Shown one piece after another: positions 7,561 through 14,363 of a stretch of DNA of 35,020 nt. Position 1 is the stretch's first letter; each line of letters starts with the position of its first letter. The notes under the pieces were generated by a model. That model did not search any database. It was not told the origin of the DNA and saw only the letters and a program-made list of their open reading frames with translations. Both the position numbers and the translations under genes were made by a program. Source of the stretch: Pseudonocardia sulfidoxydans NBRC 16205 (lineage in GTDB: Bacteria; Actinomycetota; Actinomycetes; Mycobacteriales; Pseudonocardiaceae); NCBI RefSeq assembly GCF_007989085.1, contig NZ_BJVJ01000063.1, positions 1 through 35,020 on the forward strand. The letters are read 5' to 3'.

Positions 7561-8361
7561 TCACCGGCCGGCGCGGTAGCGGCCCGGGGTCGTGCCGAGC
7601 ATCCGGCGGAAGTGCCTCGTCAGATGCGCCTGGTCGTAGAAGCCCGCCGCGATGGCGACCTCGGCGGGGGCCATGCCGTCGAGCAGCAGCCGGCGGGCGT
7701 CGTCGATGCGGCGGCCGGTGAGGTAGCGGTGCGGCGGTAGCCCGTAGGCGGACCCGAAGGTGCGCACCAGGTGGCTGGGCGCGGCGCCGAGGACACGGGC
7801 GGCCTCGTCGAGGGAGATGCCGGTGGGGAGGGAGGCGTCGAGGAGGTCGCGCAGCCGGGCTGCGAGGCCCGGATCGCGGACCGGCGCCGCGGCCTCGACC
7901 CTACCGGTGAGGTGCCCGCGGAGCCGGTCGCGCACGAGGGTCAGCCTGCTCTGCGCGGCGAGCTCCTCCCCCGGCACTCCGAGCACCCGGTGCAGCTGGG
8001 AGATGCGCAGCCGCAGCAGCCGGTCGTCGAGGCCGGGACGGTCGACGGCGGCACCGATGCGGTCCTCGCCGAGGACGTCGGGTTCGAGGTAGAGCACGCG
8101 TTTGCGGAAGCCGCCGGGCCCGGCGGAGCGGCCGTCGTGCGGGACGTGCGGGGGCAGCAGCGTGACCTGGGACCGCAGGGCTCCGTGGGCGTGGCGGTCG
8201 AGGTCGTAACGGACGGCGCCGTCGTCGACGATCAGGAGGGTCCAGGCGCCGTGGGTGTGCGCGGGGTAGCTGTGCCCGACGAACCGCGCGTGGAAGACCT
8301 CGGTGACGCCCGGGACCGCCGGGCGCCACGCGGTCGCCGTCTCGGGAGCGGGCCCACCCAC
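7561..8361 (-). CDS. AraC-family transcriptional regulator
   Basis: DNA-binding regulator with an N-terminal cupin-like sensor domain and C-terminal AraC helix-turn-helix pair. I favour GTG 8361 (266 residues), because TACGTT ends six bases upstream and gives a leaderless start. An in-frame ATG at 8412 would overlap the divergent gene's own ATG. The sensor domain begins at EVFHARFVGHSYPAHTHGAWTL, with the cupin His residues visible. The DNA-binding part (about 160-262) contains ISLDEAARVLGAAPSHLVRTF and the signature GFYDQAHLTRHFRRMLGTTPGRYR. This type often controls an adjacent small gene; the divergent DUF2000 gene is the likely target. The effector is unknown. Confidence 0.9.
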   Translation of the reverse strand: MGGPAPETATAWRPAVPGVTEVFHARFVGHSYPAHTHGAWTLLIVDDGAVRYDLDRHAHGALRSQVTLLPPHVPHDGRSAGPGGFRKRVLYLEPDVLGEDRIGAAVDRPGLDDRLLRLRISQLHRVLGVPGEELAAQSRLTLVRDRLRGHLTGRVEAAAPVRDPGLAARLRDLLDASLPTGISLDEAARVLGAAPSHLVRTFGSAYGLPPHRYLTGRRIDDARRLLLDGMAPAEVAIAAGFYDQAHLTRHFRRMLGTTPGRYRAGR

Positions 8362-8410
8362 GTCAGGAACGTACAAGACGCGCCCGCCCGCGGCGGGCGA
8401 CCGTGGGGTC

Positions 8411-8842
8411 ATGGAGAACGACTCGACCCCGGTCCGCTTCCCGACGAAGGTCGTCGTGCTGCTGCGCGACGACCTGGAGGGCTGGCAGGCGCTCAACGTC
8501 ACCGCGTTCCTGTCGGGCGCGGTCACGGCGGCGGTCCCGGAGCTGGTGGGTGAGCCGTACGCGGACGCCGACGGCACCGGCTACCTGCCGATGCTGGGCC
8601 AGCCGATACTCGTCATGCAGGGCTCGAAGGAGGTGCTGACGGCGGCCCGGGAGCGGGCGAACGCGCGGGGGTTGCCGCTGGCGGTGTTCACGAAGGACCT
8701 GTTCGCGACGGGCAACGACGCCGACAACCGCGCCGCGGTGGCCGCGGTGGCGGCGGCGGACCTCGATCTCGTCGGGCTGGCGGTGCACGGACCACGCAAT
8801 GGCGTCGACAAGGTGTGCAAAGGCGCTCGGATGCACCCGTGA
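8411..8842 (+). CDS. DUF2000 family protein
   Basis: A 143-residue conserved protein of unknown biochemical role. Family hallmarks are KVVVLLRDDLEGWQALNVTAFLSG near the N-terminus, GEPYADADG, YLPMLGQPILV, and the C-terminal DLVGLAVHGPRNGVDKVCKGARMHP. I recall that DUF2000 proteins are related in fold to Pth2-type peptidyl-tRNA hydrolases, but no activity has been assigned to them as far as I know. The ATG at 8411 is only weakly preceded by GTGGGG. The divergent AraC regulator starts 49 bases away or, on its longer reading, at a minus-strand ATG overlapping this one. No signal peptide or membrane segment is present. Confidence 0.88.
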   Translation: MENDSTPVRFPTKVVVLLRDDLEGWQALNVTAFLSGAVTAAVPELVGEPYADADGTGYLPMLGQPILVMQGSKEVLTAARERANARGLPLAVFTKDLFATGNDADNRAAVAAVAAADLDLVGLAVHGPRNGVDKVCKGARMHP

Positions 8843-8881
8843 GCGCCGCCGCGGCGCGCGAAAGGTGTTAGAACAACCGGC

Positions 8882-10039
8882 GTGGACGCCTCGGATCTCG
8901 ACGACGTGCTGGCCTCGGTCAGAGAGTTCATCCGCGAGGAGGTCGTGCCGCTCGAGGAGGCCATCGATGCCGACGACGCGATCCCGCCGCGGATCGTGGA
9001 GCAGTGCAAGGCCATGGGGCTCTACGGGTTCACGATCCCCGAGGCGTACGGCGGGCTGGGTCTCTCGGTCGCCGAGGAGGTCGAGCTGGCGATGGAGCTC
9101 GGCTGGACGACGCCCGCGTTGCGGTCGCTGTTCGGCACGAACAACGGCATCGCGGGGCACGTCCTGATCGAGGGCGGTACCGAGGAGCAGAAGAAGTCGT
9201 GGCTGCCGCGGCTGGCGTCGGGCGAGGTGACGGCGTCGTTCGGGCTGACCGAGGCGGAGGCGGGATCGGACCCGTCGACGCTGGCGACGACGGCACGCCG
9301 CGACGGCGACGGCTGGGTGATCTCGGGCGCGAAGCGCTACATCACGAACGCCCCGGTCGCGGAGGTGATCATGGTGTTCGCGCGGACGAACCCGGACGCG
9401 CAGGGCAACCGCGGCATCTCGACGTTCCTGGTCCCGGCGGGCACCCCCGGTCTGTCGACGGGCCCGAAGGACCACAAGATGGGCCAGTTCGGGGCGTGGA
9501 CCTCGGACGTGTTCCTCGACGACGTACGGGTGCCGGCGGACGCGGTCGTCGGCGGGGAGGCCGGGATCGACAACGGGTTCCGGATCGCGGCGAAATGCCT
9601 GGCGCACGGGCGGGTGCACATCGCGGCGGTGTGCGTCGGGATGGCGGCTCGGCTGGTGCACGAGACCGTCGAGTACGCCCGGGAGCGGCAGGCGGGTGGG
9701 CGGGCGATCGCGGCGTTCCAGCTGGTCCAGGGCATGGTGGCCGACTCGGTCACCGACCTGCACGCGGGCCGGGCGCTGGTGCGGGAGACGGCGCGGGCGT
9801 TCGACGCGGGAACCGACAAGGTGGCGGGTCCGGCGGCGGCGAAGTACTTCTGTTCGGAGATGGTGGGCCGGGTGGCCGACCGGGCGGTGCAGGTCCACGG
9901 CGGCGCCGGCTACATGCGCGGGGTCGCGGTCGAGCGCTTCTACCGGGACGCGCGCCTGTTCCGCATCTACGAGGGCACGAGCCAGATCCAGCAGGTCATC
10001 ATCGCGCGCGACGCGCTGGGCACGGCCGCGCGCGGGTGA
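8882..10039 (+). CDS. Acyl-CoA dehydrogenase
   Basis: FAD-dependent acyl-CoA dehydrogenase of 385 residues, normal length for the family. It would introduce a trans-2 double bond into an acyl-CoA and pass electrons to ETF. The N-terminal helical domain has the typical PEAYGGLGLS. The middle beta domain contains FGLTEAEAGSDPSTLATTA and WVISGAKRYITNA, the FAD and substrate loops. The C-terminal domain has AVQVHGGAGYMRG and RIYEGTSQIQ, where the Glu is at the usual catalytic-base position. The GTG start has a TAGAAC hexamer seven bases upstream, a weak leaderless-type -10. It lies 39 bases after the DUF2000 gene on the same strand. Chain-length preference is unknown. Confidence 0.93.
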   Translation: MDASDLDDVLASVREFIREEVVPLEEAIDADDAIPPRIVEQCKAMGLYGFTIPEAYGGLGLSVAEEVELAMELGWTTPALRSLFGTNNGIAGHVLIEGGTEEQKKSWLPRLASGEVTASFGLTEAEAGSDPSTLATTARRDGDGWVISGAKRYITNAPVAEVIMVFARTNPDAQGNRGISTFLVPAGTPGLSTGPKDHKMGQFGAWTSDVFLDDVRVPADAVVGGEAGIDNGFRIAAKCLAHGRVHIAAVCVGMAARLVHETVEYARERQAGGRAIAAFQLVQGMVADSVTDLHAGRALVRETARAFDAGTDKVAGPAAAKYFCSEMVGRVADRAVQVHGGAGYMRGVAVERFYRDARLFRIYEGTSQIQQVIIARDALGTAARG

Positions 10040-10062
10040 CCGGGCTCGGGTTCCGCACGCCA

Positions 10063-10090
10063 TGGCCGACCACTGGCCGACCACTGGCCG
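10063..10090 (+). repeat. Short tandem repeat, 11-base unit
   Basis: TGGCCGACCAC occurs twice head to tail (10063-10073, 10074-10084), followed by a partial TGGCCG. It lies just after the acyl-CoA dehydrogenase stop, in a 198-base stretch (10040-10237) where I find no gene or other feature. Confidence 0.6.
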
Positions 10091-10237
10091 GCGATCCGGC
10101 CGGTGCGGCCTCGCATCGTCGCGACGGGCGGCACCGACGTGTGGGCCCGGACACCGGTGCCGACGACGTCCGCCGGCTGTGGCTGGTGTCGCCGCCGGGC
10201 ATCCCGCATCCGGACGCGGGCGGGGTCGGCCTGCACG

Positions 10238-10984
10238 TCATGTACCGGGGCCTTCGACCGAGCCGCCGCGCGGCAGGTTCGCGTCGACCCCGTCGAGCAC
10301 CCGCGTGAGCCCCGCCTCGAACACCCGGTCGGCGCGGTCGGGCGCGTGCGGTGCGGCGGCGTCGGCCATGATGCGGGTCAGCCGCGGGTAGCGGGGATCA
10401 GCCATGATCGTCCGGCCGTACTCGGCCTGCCGGGCCATCCAGTCGTCGTGGCTGAGCCCGGTGCGGCGGGCGGCCTCGGCGTCGGCGAGCTCGCCGAGGA
10501 CGTGTCCGAGCACGAACGAGGCGACGGTCTGCAGCGTCGCGAGCATGGCGTCGGGGTCGAGGTCGAGCCCGTCGAGCGCGGACAGCGAGGTCTCCGACCA
10601 CCACAGGTGGTGGGGCCCGAGGGTGGTCCGCGACGACGCGACGGCGGCGTACCAGGGGTGGTGCAGGACGAGGCCGCGCAGGGCGCGGGCGACGACGGCG
10701 AGGTCGTCACGCCAGGGGCCGCGCAGGGCCGTGCTCCGCAGCTCGCCGACGACCTCGTCGGCCATGAGCTCGAGGACGTCGTCCTTGGAGCCGACGTAGC
10801 GGTACAGCGTGGTGGTGCCGACGCCGAGTTCGGCGGCGACGCGGCGCATGGAGACGGCGTCGAGGCCCTCGGCGTCGGCGACGCGGACGGCCGCGGCGGC
10901 GAGGTCGCCGCGGGTGTGGCTGGGGCGCGGTCCGCGGGTGCCGTTCTCGGGGCGCATCCAGACGACGGGCTGCGGGTCGGCCAC
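10238..10984 (-). CDS. TetR-family repressor (TetR_C type), partner of the divergent monooxygenase
   Basis: TetR-type regulator of 248 residues. The N-terminal helix-turn-helix is RVAAELGVGTTTLYRYVGSKDDVLELMAD (about 47-76). The rest resembles the ligand-binding domain of TetR/ActII-like repressors (RALRGLVLHHPWYA). The start is GTG 10984 with GGGGAG upstream; ATG 10957 is an alternative. It diverges from the FAD monooxygenase gene across 119 bases that contain a 22-base inverted repeat overlapping the monooxygenase -10 box. The likely role is repression of that gene, and possibly of its own, released by a small aromatic or antibiotic-like ligand. The ligand is inference only. Confidence 0.9.
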   Translation of the reverse strand: MADPQPVVWMRPENGTRGPRPSHTRGDLAAAAVRVADAEGLDAVSMRRVAAELGVGTTTLYRYVGSKDDVLELMADEVVGELRSTALRGPWRDDLAVVARALRGLVLHHPWYAAVASSRTTLGPHHLWWSETSLSALDGLDLDPDAMLATLQTVASFVLGHVLGELADAEAARRTGLSHDDWMARQAEYGRTIMADPRYPRLTRIMADAAAPHAPDRADRVFEAGLTRVLDGVDANLPRGGSVEGPGT

Positions 10985-11034
10985 GGCGCTCCCCGGGTCT
11001 CGTGGAGGTAAAGCTCCGTCAATTGCGAACAGTG

Positions 11035-11063
11035 TTGCCAGGATTCTACCGTCGACCTATACC
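11035..11063 (+). promoter_or_regulatory. Sigma70-type promoter of the FAD monooxygenase gene
   Basis: A -35 hexamer TTGCCA (11035-11040) and -10 hexamer TATACC (11058-11063) stand exactly 17 bases apart. The predicted start near 11070 gives a leader of about 35 bases with a good Shine-Dalgarno. This is the best-formed promoter I see in the window. Confidence 0.6.
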
Positions 11064-11082
11064 CGGAACACCTGTACCGGGT
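11061..11082. promoter_or_regulatory. Candidate TetR operator
   Basis: Arms ACCCGGAACA and TGTACCGGGT are inverted repeats of each other with one mismatch, separated by CC. The element starts within the -10 box of the monooxygenase promoter and covers the predicted transcription start, the classic position for a repressor. A TAGAAT box on the other strand (11044-11049) could be the -10 for the divergent tetR-type gene, placing the same operator near that promoter's -35 region. Confidence 0.6.
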
Positions 11083-11103
11083 TTATCGGATCGAGGAGGG
11101 TCG

Positions 11104-12672
11104 ATGGAGTACGACGTCGTCGTGGTCGGGGCCGGGCCGGTCGGGTTGCTCCTGGCGTGCGAGCTGCGCCTCGGCGGGGTCGAGGTGCTGGTCCTCGAAC
11201 GGGAGGACCGGGTGCCTGCGACGCGGTTCGGGCCGATGGGCGCCCGCTCGGTCAACTCGCCGACGGTCCACGCCCTGCACCTGCGCGGCCTCCTGCCCGC
11301 GGTCGCGGCGGCGGCGCTGACGTGGATCGACCCCGCCGACCTCGATCACCTCACCACCGCCCACCCGGCCGCGGCCGACGGGCACGAGGACGCTGCGGAC
11401 GCACCCTCGCCACCGTTCGTCGGGCACTTCGCCGGCATCCCGGTCCGCGCCGACCGGCTCCGCCCGCCCGAACCGGGGACACAGTTCCTCGGCGCCGGCG
11501 TCGTCGCGCAGGGCGACCTGGAGACGATCCTCGCCGCGCGGGCCGCGGAGCTCGGGGTGGAGGTCCGTCGCGGTCACGAGGTCACCGGCGTGGCCGTCAC
11601 CGCGGGAGGAGCGGAGGTCACGACCGGGAAGGGGGTCACGCGGGCGCGGTGGCTCGTCGGCACCGACGGCGGCCGCAGCCTGGTGCGCCGGGCGGCGGGG
11701 TTCGACTTCCCCGGGGTCGATCCCGTGTTCACCGGCCGTCAGGCGTTGGTGGACCTCGCCGAACCGGACGTCCTGGTCGCCGGCGGCTGGCAGACCGGGC
11801 ACAACGGCGCGTACGCCGTCGGCGGGTTCGGGACGGGCGCCGAGCCGACACGGGTGCACGTCGTCGAGCACACGCCCCCGGCCCCGCGGGACAGCCCGGT
11901 GACGACCGCGGAGCTGCAGGACGTGCTGCGCCGGGTGTCGGGGACGACGGTGACCATCGAGAAGGTGCACGTCGCGACCCGGTACGCCGACACCACGCGC
12001 CAGGCGTCGACGTACCGGTGTGGGCGGGTCCTGCTGTGCGGCGACGCGGCGCACGTGCATTCCCCCGCCGGCGGACAGGGCATGAACCTCGGCCTCGGCG
12101 ACGCGATGAACCTCGGCTGGAAGCTGGCCGCGGTCGCGCGCGGCGACGCACCGGCGGCGTTGCTCGACAGCTACACCGCGGAGCGGCATCCGGTCGGTGT
12201 GCGGGCGCTGCGCTGGAGCCTGGCCCAGACCGCGTTGTCGACGGCGTCGGGCCCGCGCGCCGACGCGTTGCGCGACGTCGTCGCGGACCTGCTCGACACA
12301 CCCGATGGCGCGACGTACGTGGTGTCGACGATCGGCGGCGACCGGCAGTGTTACGACGCGGGGGCGGGCGATCCGCGGGTCGGTTCCCGGGTCTCCGACG
12401 TGCCGCTCGGCGGTGACGGGACGACGATCGCGGCAGCGTTCCACGCCGGGCGGGCGGTCCTGGTCGACCCGGCCGACGCCTGCGCCGGCGCGGCCGCGCC
12501 GTGGAAGGACCGGCTGACACTGCTTCCCGGACCGGACGCTGCGACCGGAGCCGGGGCCGAGGCGCCGCCTGCCGTGTTGGTCCGCCCGGACGGCTACCTC
12601 GCCTGGGTCGGTGCCGACACGTGCGGGCTACCGGAGGCGCTGACCCGCTGGCTCGGCCCACGCCACCCCTGA
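11104..12672 (+). CDS. FAD-dependent aromatic-type monooxygenase (class A flavoprotein hydroxylase)
   Basis: NAD(P)H- and FAD-dependent hydroxylase of the PHBH/phenol hydroxylase-like fold, 522 residues, cytosolic. The FAD-binding loop VVVVGAGPVGLLLACEL is at residues 5-21. The DG motif is WLVGTDGGRSLVRRAAG (about 182-198) and the GD motif is LLCGDAAHVHSPAGGQGMNLGLGDAMNLGWKL (about 309-340). A C-terminal thioredoxin-like region ends in VLVRPDGYLAWVG. The ATG at 11104 has GAGGAGGG three bases upstream. Relatives act in aromatic polyketide tailoring, aromatic catabolism and rifamycin- or tetracycline-type inactivation. There are no polyketide genes nearby, so a TetR-controlled xenobiotic role is plausible but unproven. 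A strong terminator follows. Confidence 0.9.
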   Translation: MEYDVVVVGAGPVGLLLACELRLGGVEVLVLEREDRVPATRFGPMGARSVNSPTVHALHLRGLLPAVAAAALTWIDPADLDHLTTAHPAAADGHEDAADAPSPPFVGHFAGIPVRADRLRPPEPGTQFLGAGVVAQGDLETILAARAAELGVEVRRGHEVTGVAVTAGGAEVTTGKGVTRARWLVGTDGGRSLVRRAAGFDFPGVDPVFTGRQALVDLAEPDVLVAGGWQTGHNGAYAVGGFGTGAEPTRVHVVEHTPPAPRDSPVTTAELQDVLRRVSGTTVTIEKVHVATRYADTTRQASTYRCGRVLLCGDAAHVHSPAGGQGMNLGLGDAMNLGWKLAAVARGDAPAALLDSYTAERHPVGVRALRWSLAQTALSTASGPRADALRDVVADLLDTPDGATYVVSTIGGDRQCYDAGAGDPRVGSRVSDVPLGGDGTTIAAAFHAGRAVLVDPADACAGAAAPWKDRLTLLPGPDAATGAGAEAPPAVLVRPDGYLAWVGADTCGLPEALTRWLGPRHP

Positions 12673-12756
12673 ACCGTGCGCAACCTCAGCGCTCCCGAAC
12701 CGGCCGCGAACAGCAGTGTGGTTGCGGGCTGCCTGTTCGTCGCAGGGTCCGGGCAG

Positions 12757-12795
12757 CACGACGGCCCGGCGCCGAGGAGGCGCCGGGCCGTCGTG
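12757..12795. terminator. Bidirectional intrinsic-type terminator hairpin
   Basis: Perfect 17-base arms at 12757-12773 and 12779-12795 enclose a 5-base loop (GAGGA). The stem is very GC-rich, and there is no long T run, as usual in actinobacteria. It lies between the convergent monooxygenase and ctaF genes and can serve both. Confidence 0.85.
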
Positions 12796-12808
12796 TCCGA
12801 GCGTGGGG

Positions 12809-13207
12809 TCAGTGGCTCGCGGGCCGGATGTGGTACTCGAACACCAGCCCACCGATGGTGAACAGCAGCAGCACGGCGCCGATGATCATCAGCCACACGT
12901 AGAAGAACGCGAGCGCGATGCCGACGATCGCGGCGGAGGCGGCGAGGCCGATGGGCCAGTAGCTACCCGGCGAGAAGAAGCCGACGTCGCCGGCGCCGTC
13001 GGACACCTCGGCGTCGGGGTTGTCCTCGGGGCGGGTCTCGAGGCGGCGCGACACGAACCGGTAGTAGGTGCCGATGATCAGCGACAGGCCGGCCGTGAGG
13101 AACAGGCAGGCGATGCCGACGGCTTCCCTGGTCACGACCGTGTAGACGATGGCCGCGATGAAGAAGAAGCCGGTAAGGATCTCGAAGATTCGGGATTCGA
13201 CCTTCAC
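12809..13207 (-). CDS. ctaF: Cytochrome c oxidase subunit IV, actinobacterial type
   Basis: Small membrane subunit of the actinobacterial aa3 cytochrome oxidase, part of the bc1-aa3 supercomplex, 132 residues. It matches the CtaF pattern: MKVESRIFEILTGFFFIAAIVYTVVTREAVG at the start, two N-terminal membrane helices, a hydrophilic loop (RRLETRPEDNPDAEVSDG), a FFSPGSYWPI segment, and two C-terminal helices ending in GLVFEYHIRPASH. The GTG start is preceded by GAGGAG at good spacing. It lies 19 bases downstream of ctaC, clearly in one operon. No ctaE-qcrCAB genes follow it here, although I recall them near ctaC-ctaF in Mycobacterium. Confidence 0.93.
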   Translation of the reverse strand: MKVESRIFEILTGFFFIAAIVYTVVTREAVGIACLFLTAGLSLIIGTYYRFVSRRLETRPEDNPDAEVSDGAGDVGFFSPGSYWPIGLAASAAIVGIALAFFYVWLMIIGAVLLLFTIGGLVFEYHIRPASH

Positions 13208-13226
13208 GGGGGCTCCTCGGCTCCGG

Positions 13227-14174
13227 TCAGCTGTTCTGGGGCTCCGACGCGGACTTCAGGGTCCGGTCGGTGCTGAACGGGTAGGTCGTGGTGGCCTGCG
13301 GGGCGCACAGCTGCGCGTCGCAGCCCTGGGACTGCAGCTGCTGCAGCGCCTGCGCCACGGTCATGTCCTTGTTCGTGGTGCGCAGGGACATGTAGGCGTC
13401 GTACAGGTTCGGCGGGAGCGCGCGGACCTCGAAGTTCATCTGCGAGTGGTAGGACCCGCAGAGCTCGGCGCAGCGGCCGACGAACGCGCCGGTCTTCTCG
13501 ATCTTGTCGACGACGAAGACGTTGTCGGTGTCGTTCTTCTCCGGCATCGGGAAGACGTCGCGCTTGAAGAGGAACTCCGGCACCCAGAAGCTGTGGATGA
13601 CGTCCTTCGACGCGATCGTGAACTCGATGCTCCGGTCGGTCGGCAGGACCAGGATCGGGATGGTGCTCGACGTGCCGAGCGACTCGACCGTGCCGCCCTG
13701 CTTGTCGTCGACGTCGAACTGCCAGTTCCACTGGAACGCGGTGACCTCCACGCGTTCCTGGGGCGCGTCGTTCTTCACGTCGACGTAGTTCTGCACGTTG
13801 ACGGTGAACCCGAAGAGCACCGCGACGATGATCGTCGGGATGACGGTGAAGACGATCTCGACGGGCAGGTTGTACTGGGTCTGACGGGGCGCGGTGCCGT
13901 CGTCGCCCTTCTTCCTGCGGTGGAAGGCGACCGCCCAGAACATCATGCCCCAGGTGATCACGCCGACGATCAGCGCCGCGATGGCCGACCAGGTCCACAG
14001 CGTGCGCATCGAGTGGGCCTGGGGCGTGACGCCCTCGGGCCATCCGAAGCGCAGGACCTCGTCGACGGAGCAGCCCGTCGTGAGGGGGACGACGACGGCC
14101 GCGAGAACGGCCAGCTTCGCCGCGCGGCGCCACCCGGAGCGGCGGCCCGTGGCCTCCTGCTGTGCTCGGCCCAC
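13227..14174 (-). CDS. ctaC: Cytochrome c oxidase subunit II
   Basis: Electron-entry subunit of the aa3 oxidase, 315 residues. The signal peptide ends in the lipobox LTTGC (Cys35), so the mature N-terminus is probably lipidated. Two membrane helices follow (about 58-84 and 104-125), then the extracytoplasmic cupredoxin domain. The binuclear CuA site is complete: His194 in IHSFWVPEF and CAELCGSYHSQM with Cys235, Glu237, Cys239, His243 and Met246. The aromatic stretch FQWNWQF is present. A C-terminal extension of about 60 residues contains two more cysteines (SQGCDAQLCAP). The GTG start at 14174 has GGAGG nine bases upstream. It diverges from asnB, the arrangement I recall for Rv2200c-Rv2201. 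Confidence 0.96.
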   Translation of the reverse strand: MGRAQQEATGRRSGWRRAAKLAVLAAVVVPLTTGCSVDEVLRFGWPEGVTPQAHSMRTLWTWSAIAALIVGVITWGMMFWAVAFHRRKKGDDGTAPRQTQYNLPVEIVFTVIPTIIVAVLFGFTVNVQNYVDVKNDAPQERVEVTAFQWNWQFDVDDKQGGTVESLGTSSTIPILVLPTDRSIEFTIASKDVIHSFWVPEFLFKRDVFPMPEKNDTDNVFVVDKIEKTGAFVGRCAELCGSYHSQMNFEVRALPPNLYDAYMSLRTTNKDMTVAQALQQLQSQGCDAQLCAPQATTTYPFSTDRTLKSASEPQNS

Positions 14175-14363
14175 TGCTCGCCGCCTCCTGCCTCTCGTTC
14201 AGACTGCCTCGTGACGGCCGTGACCAGGCCGTACATGCCGCCGAACACGCATGCCGGACGCGCGTTCTTCGACCAGGCGTAGAGACTAACCGAGCGGCCC
14301 TCCCGCACGCCCCCCGGGTGTTGCCGACGTCGCCCGACGAGGGGGTGGCCATACTGGCTCGCC

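Noticed and set aside
9004..10308. Possible gene remnant in the gap after the acyl-CoA dehydrogenase (10040-10237)
   Set aside because: One frame gives a mildly protein-like stretch (RRLWLVSPPGIPHPDAGG), but there is no start, length or recognisable family, and it runs into the antisense of the TetR gene.
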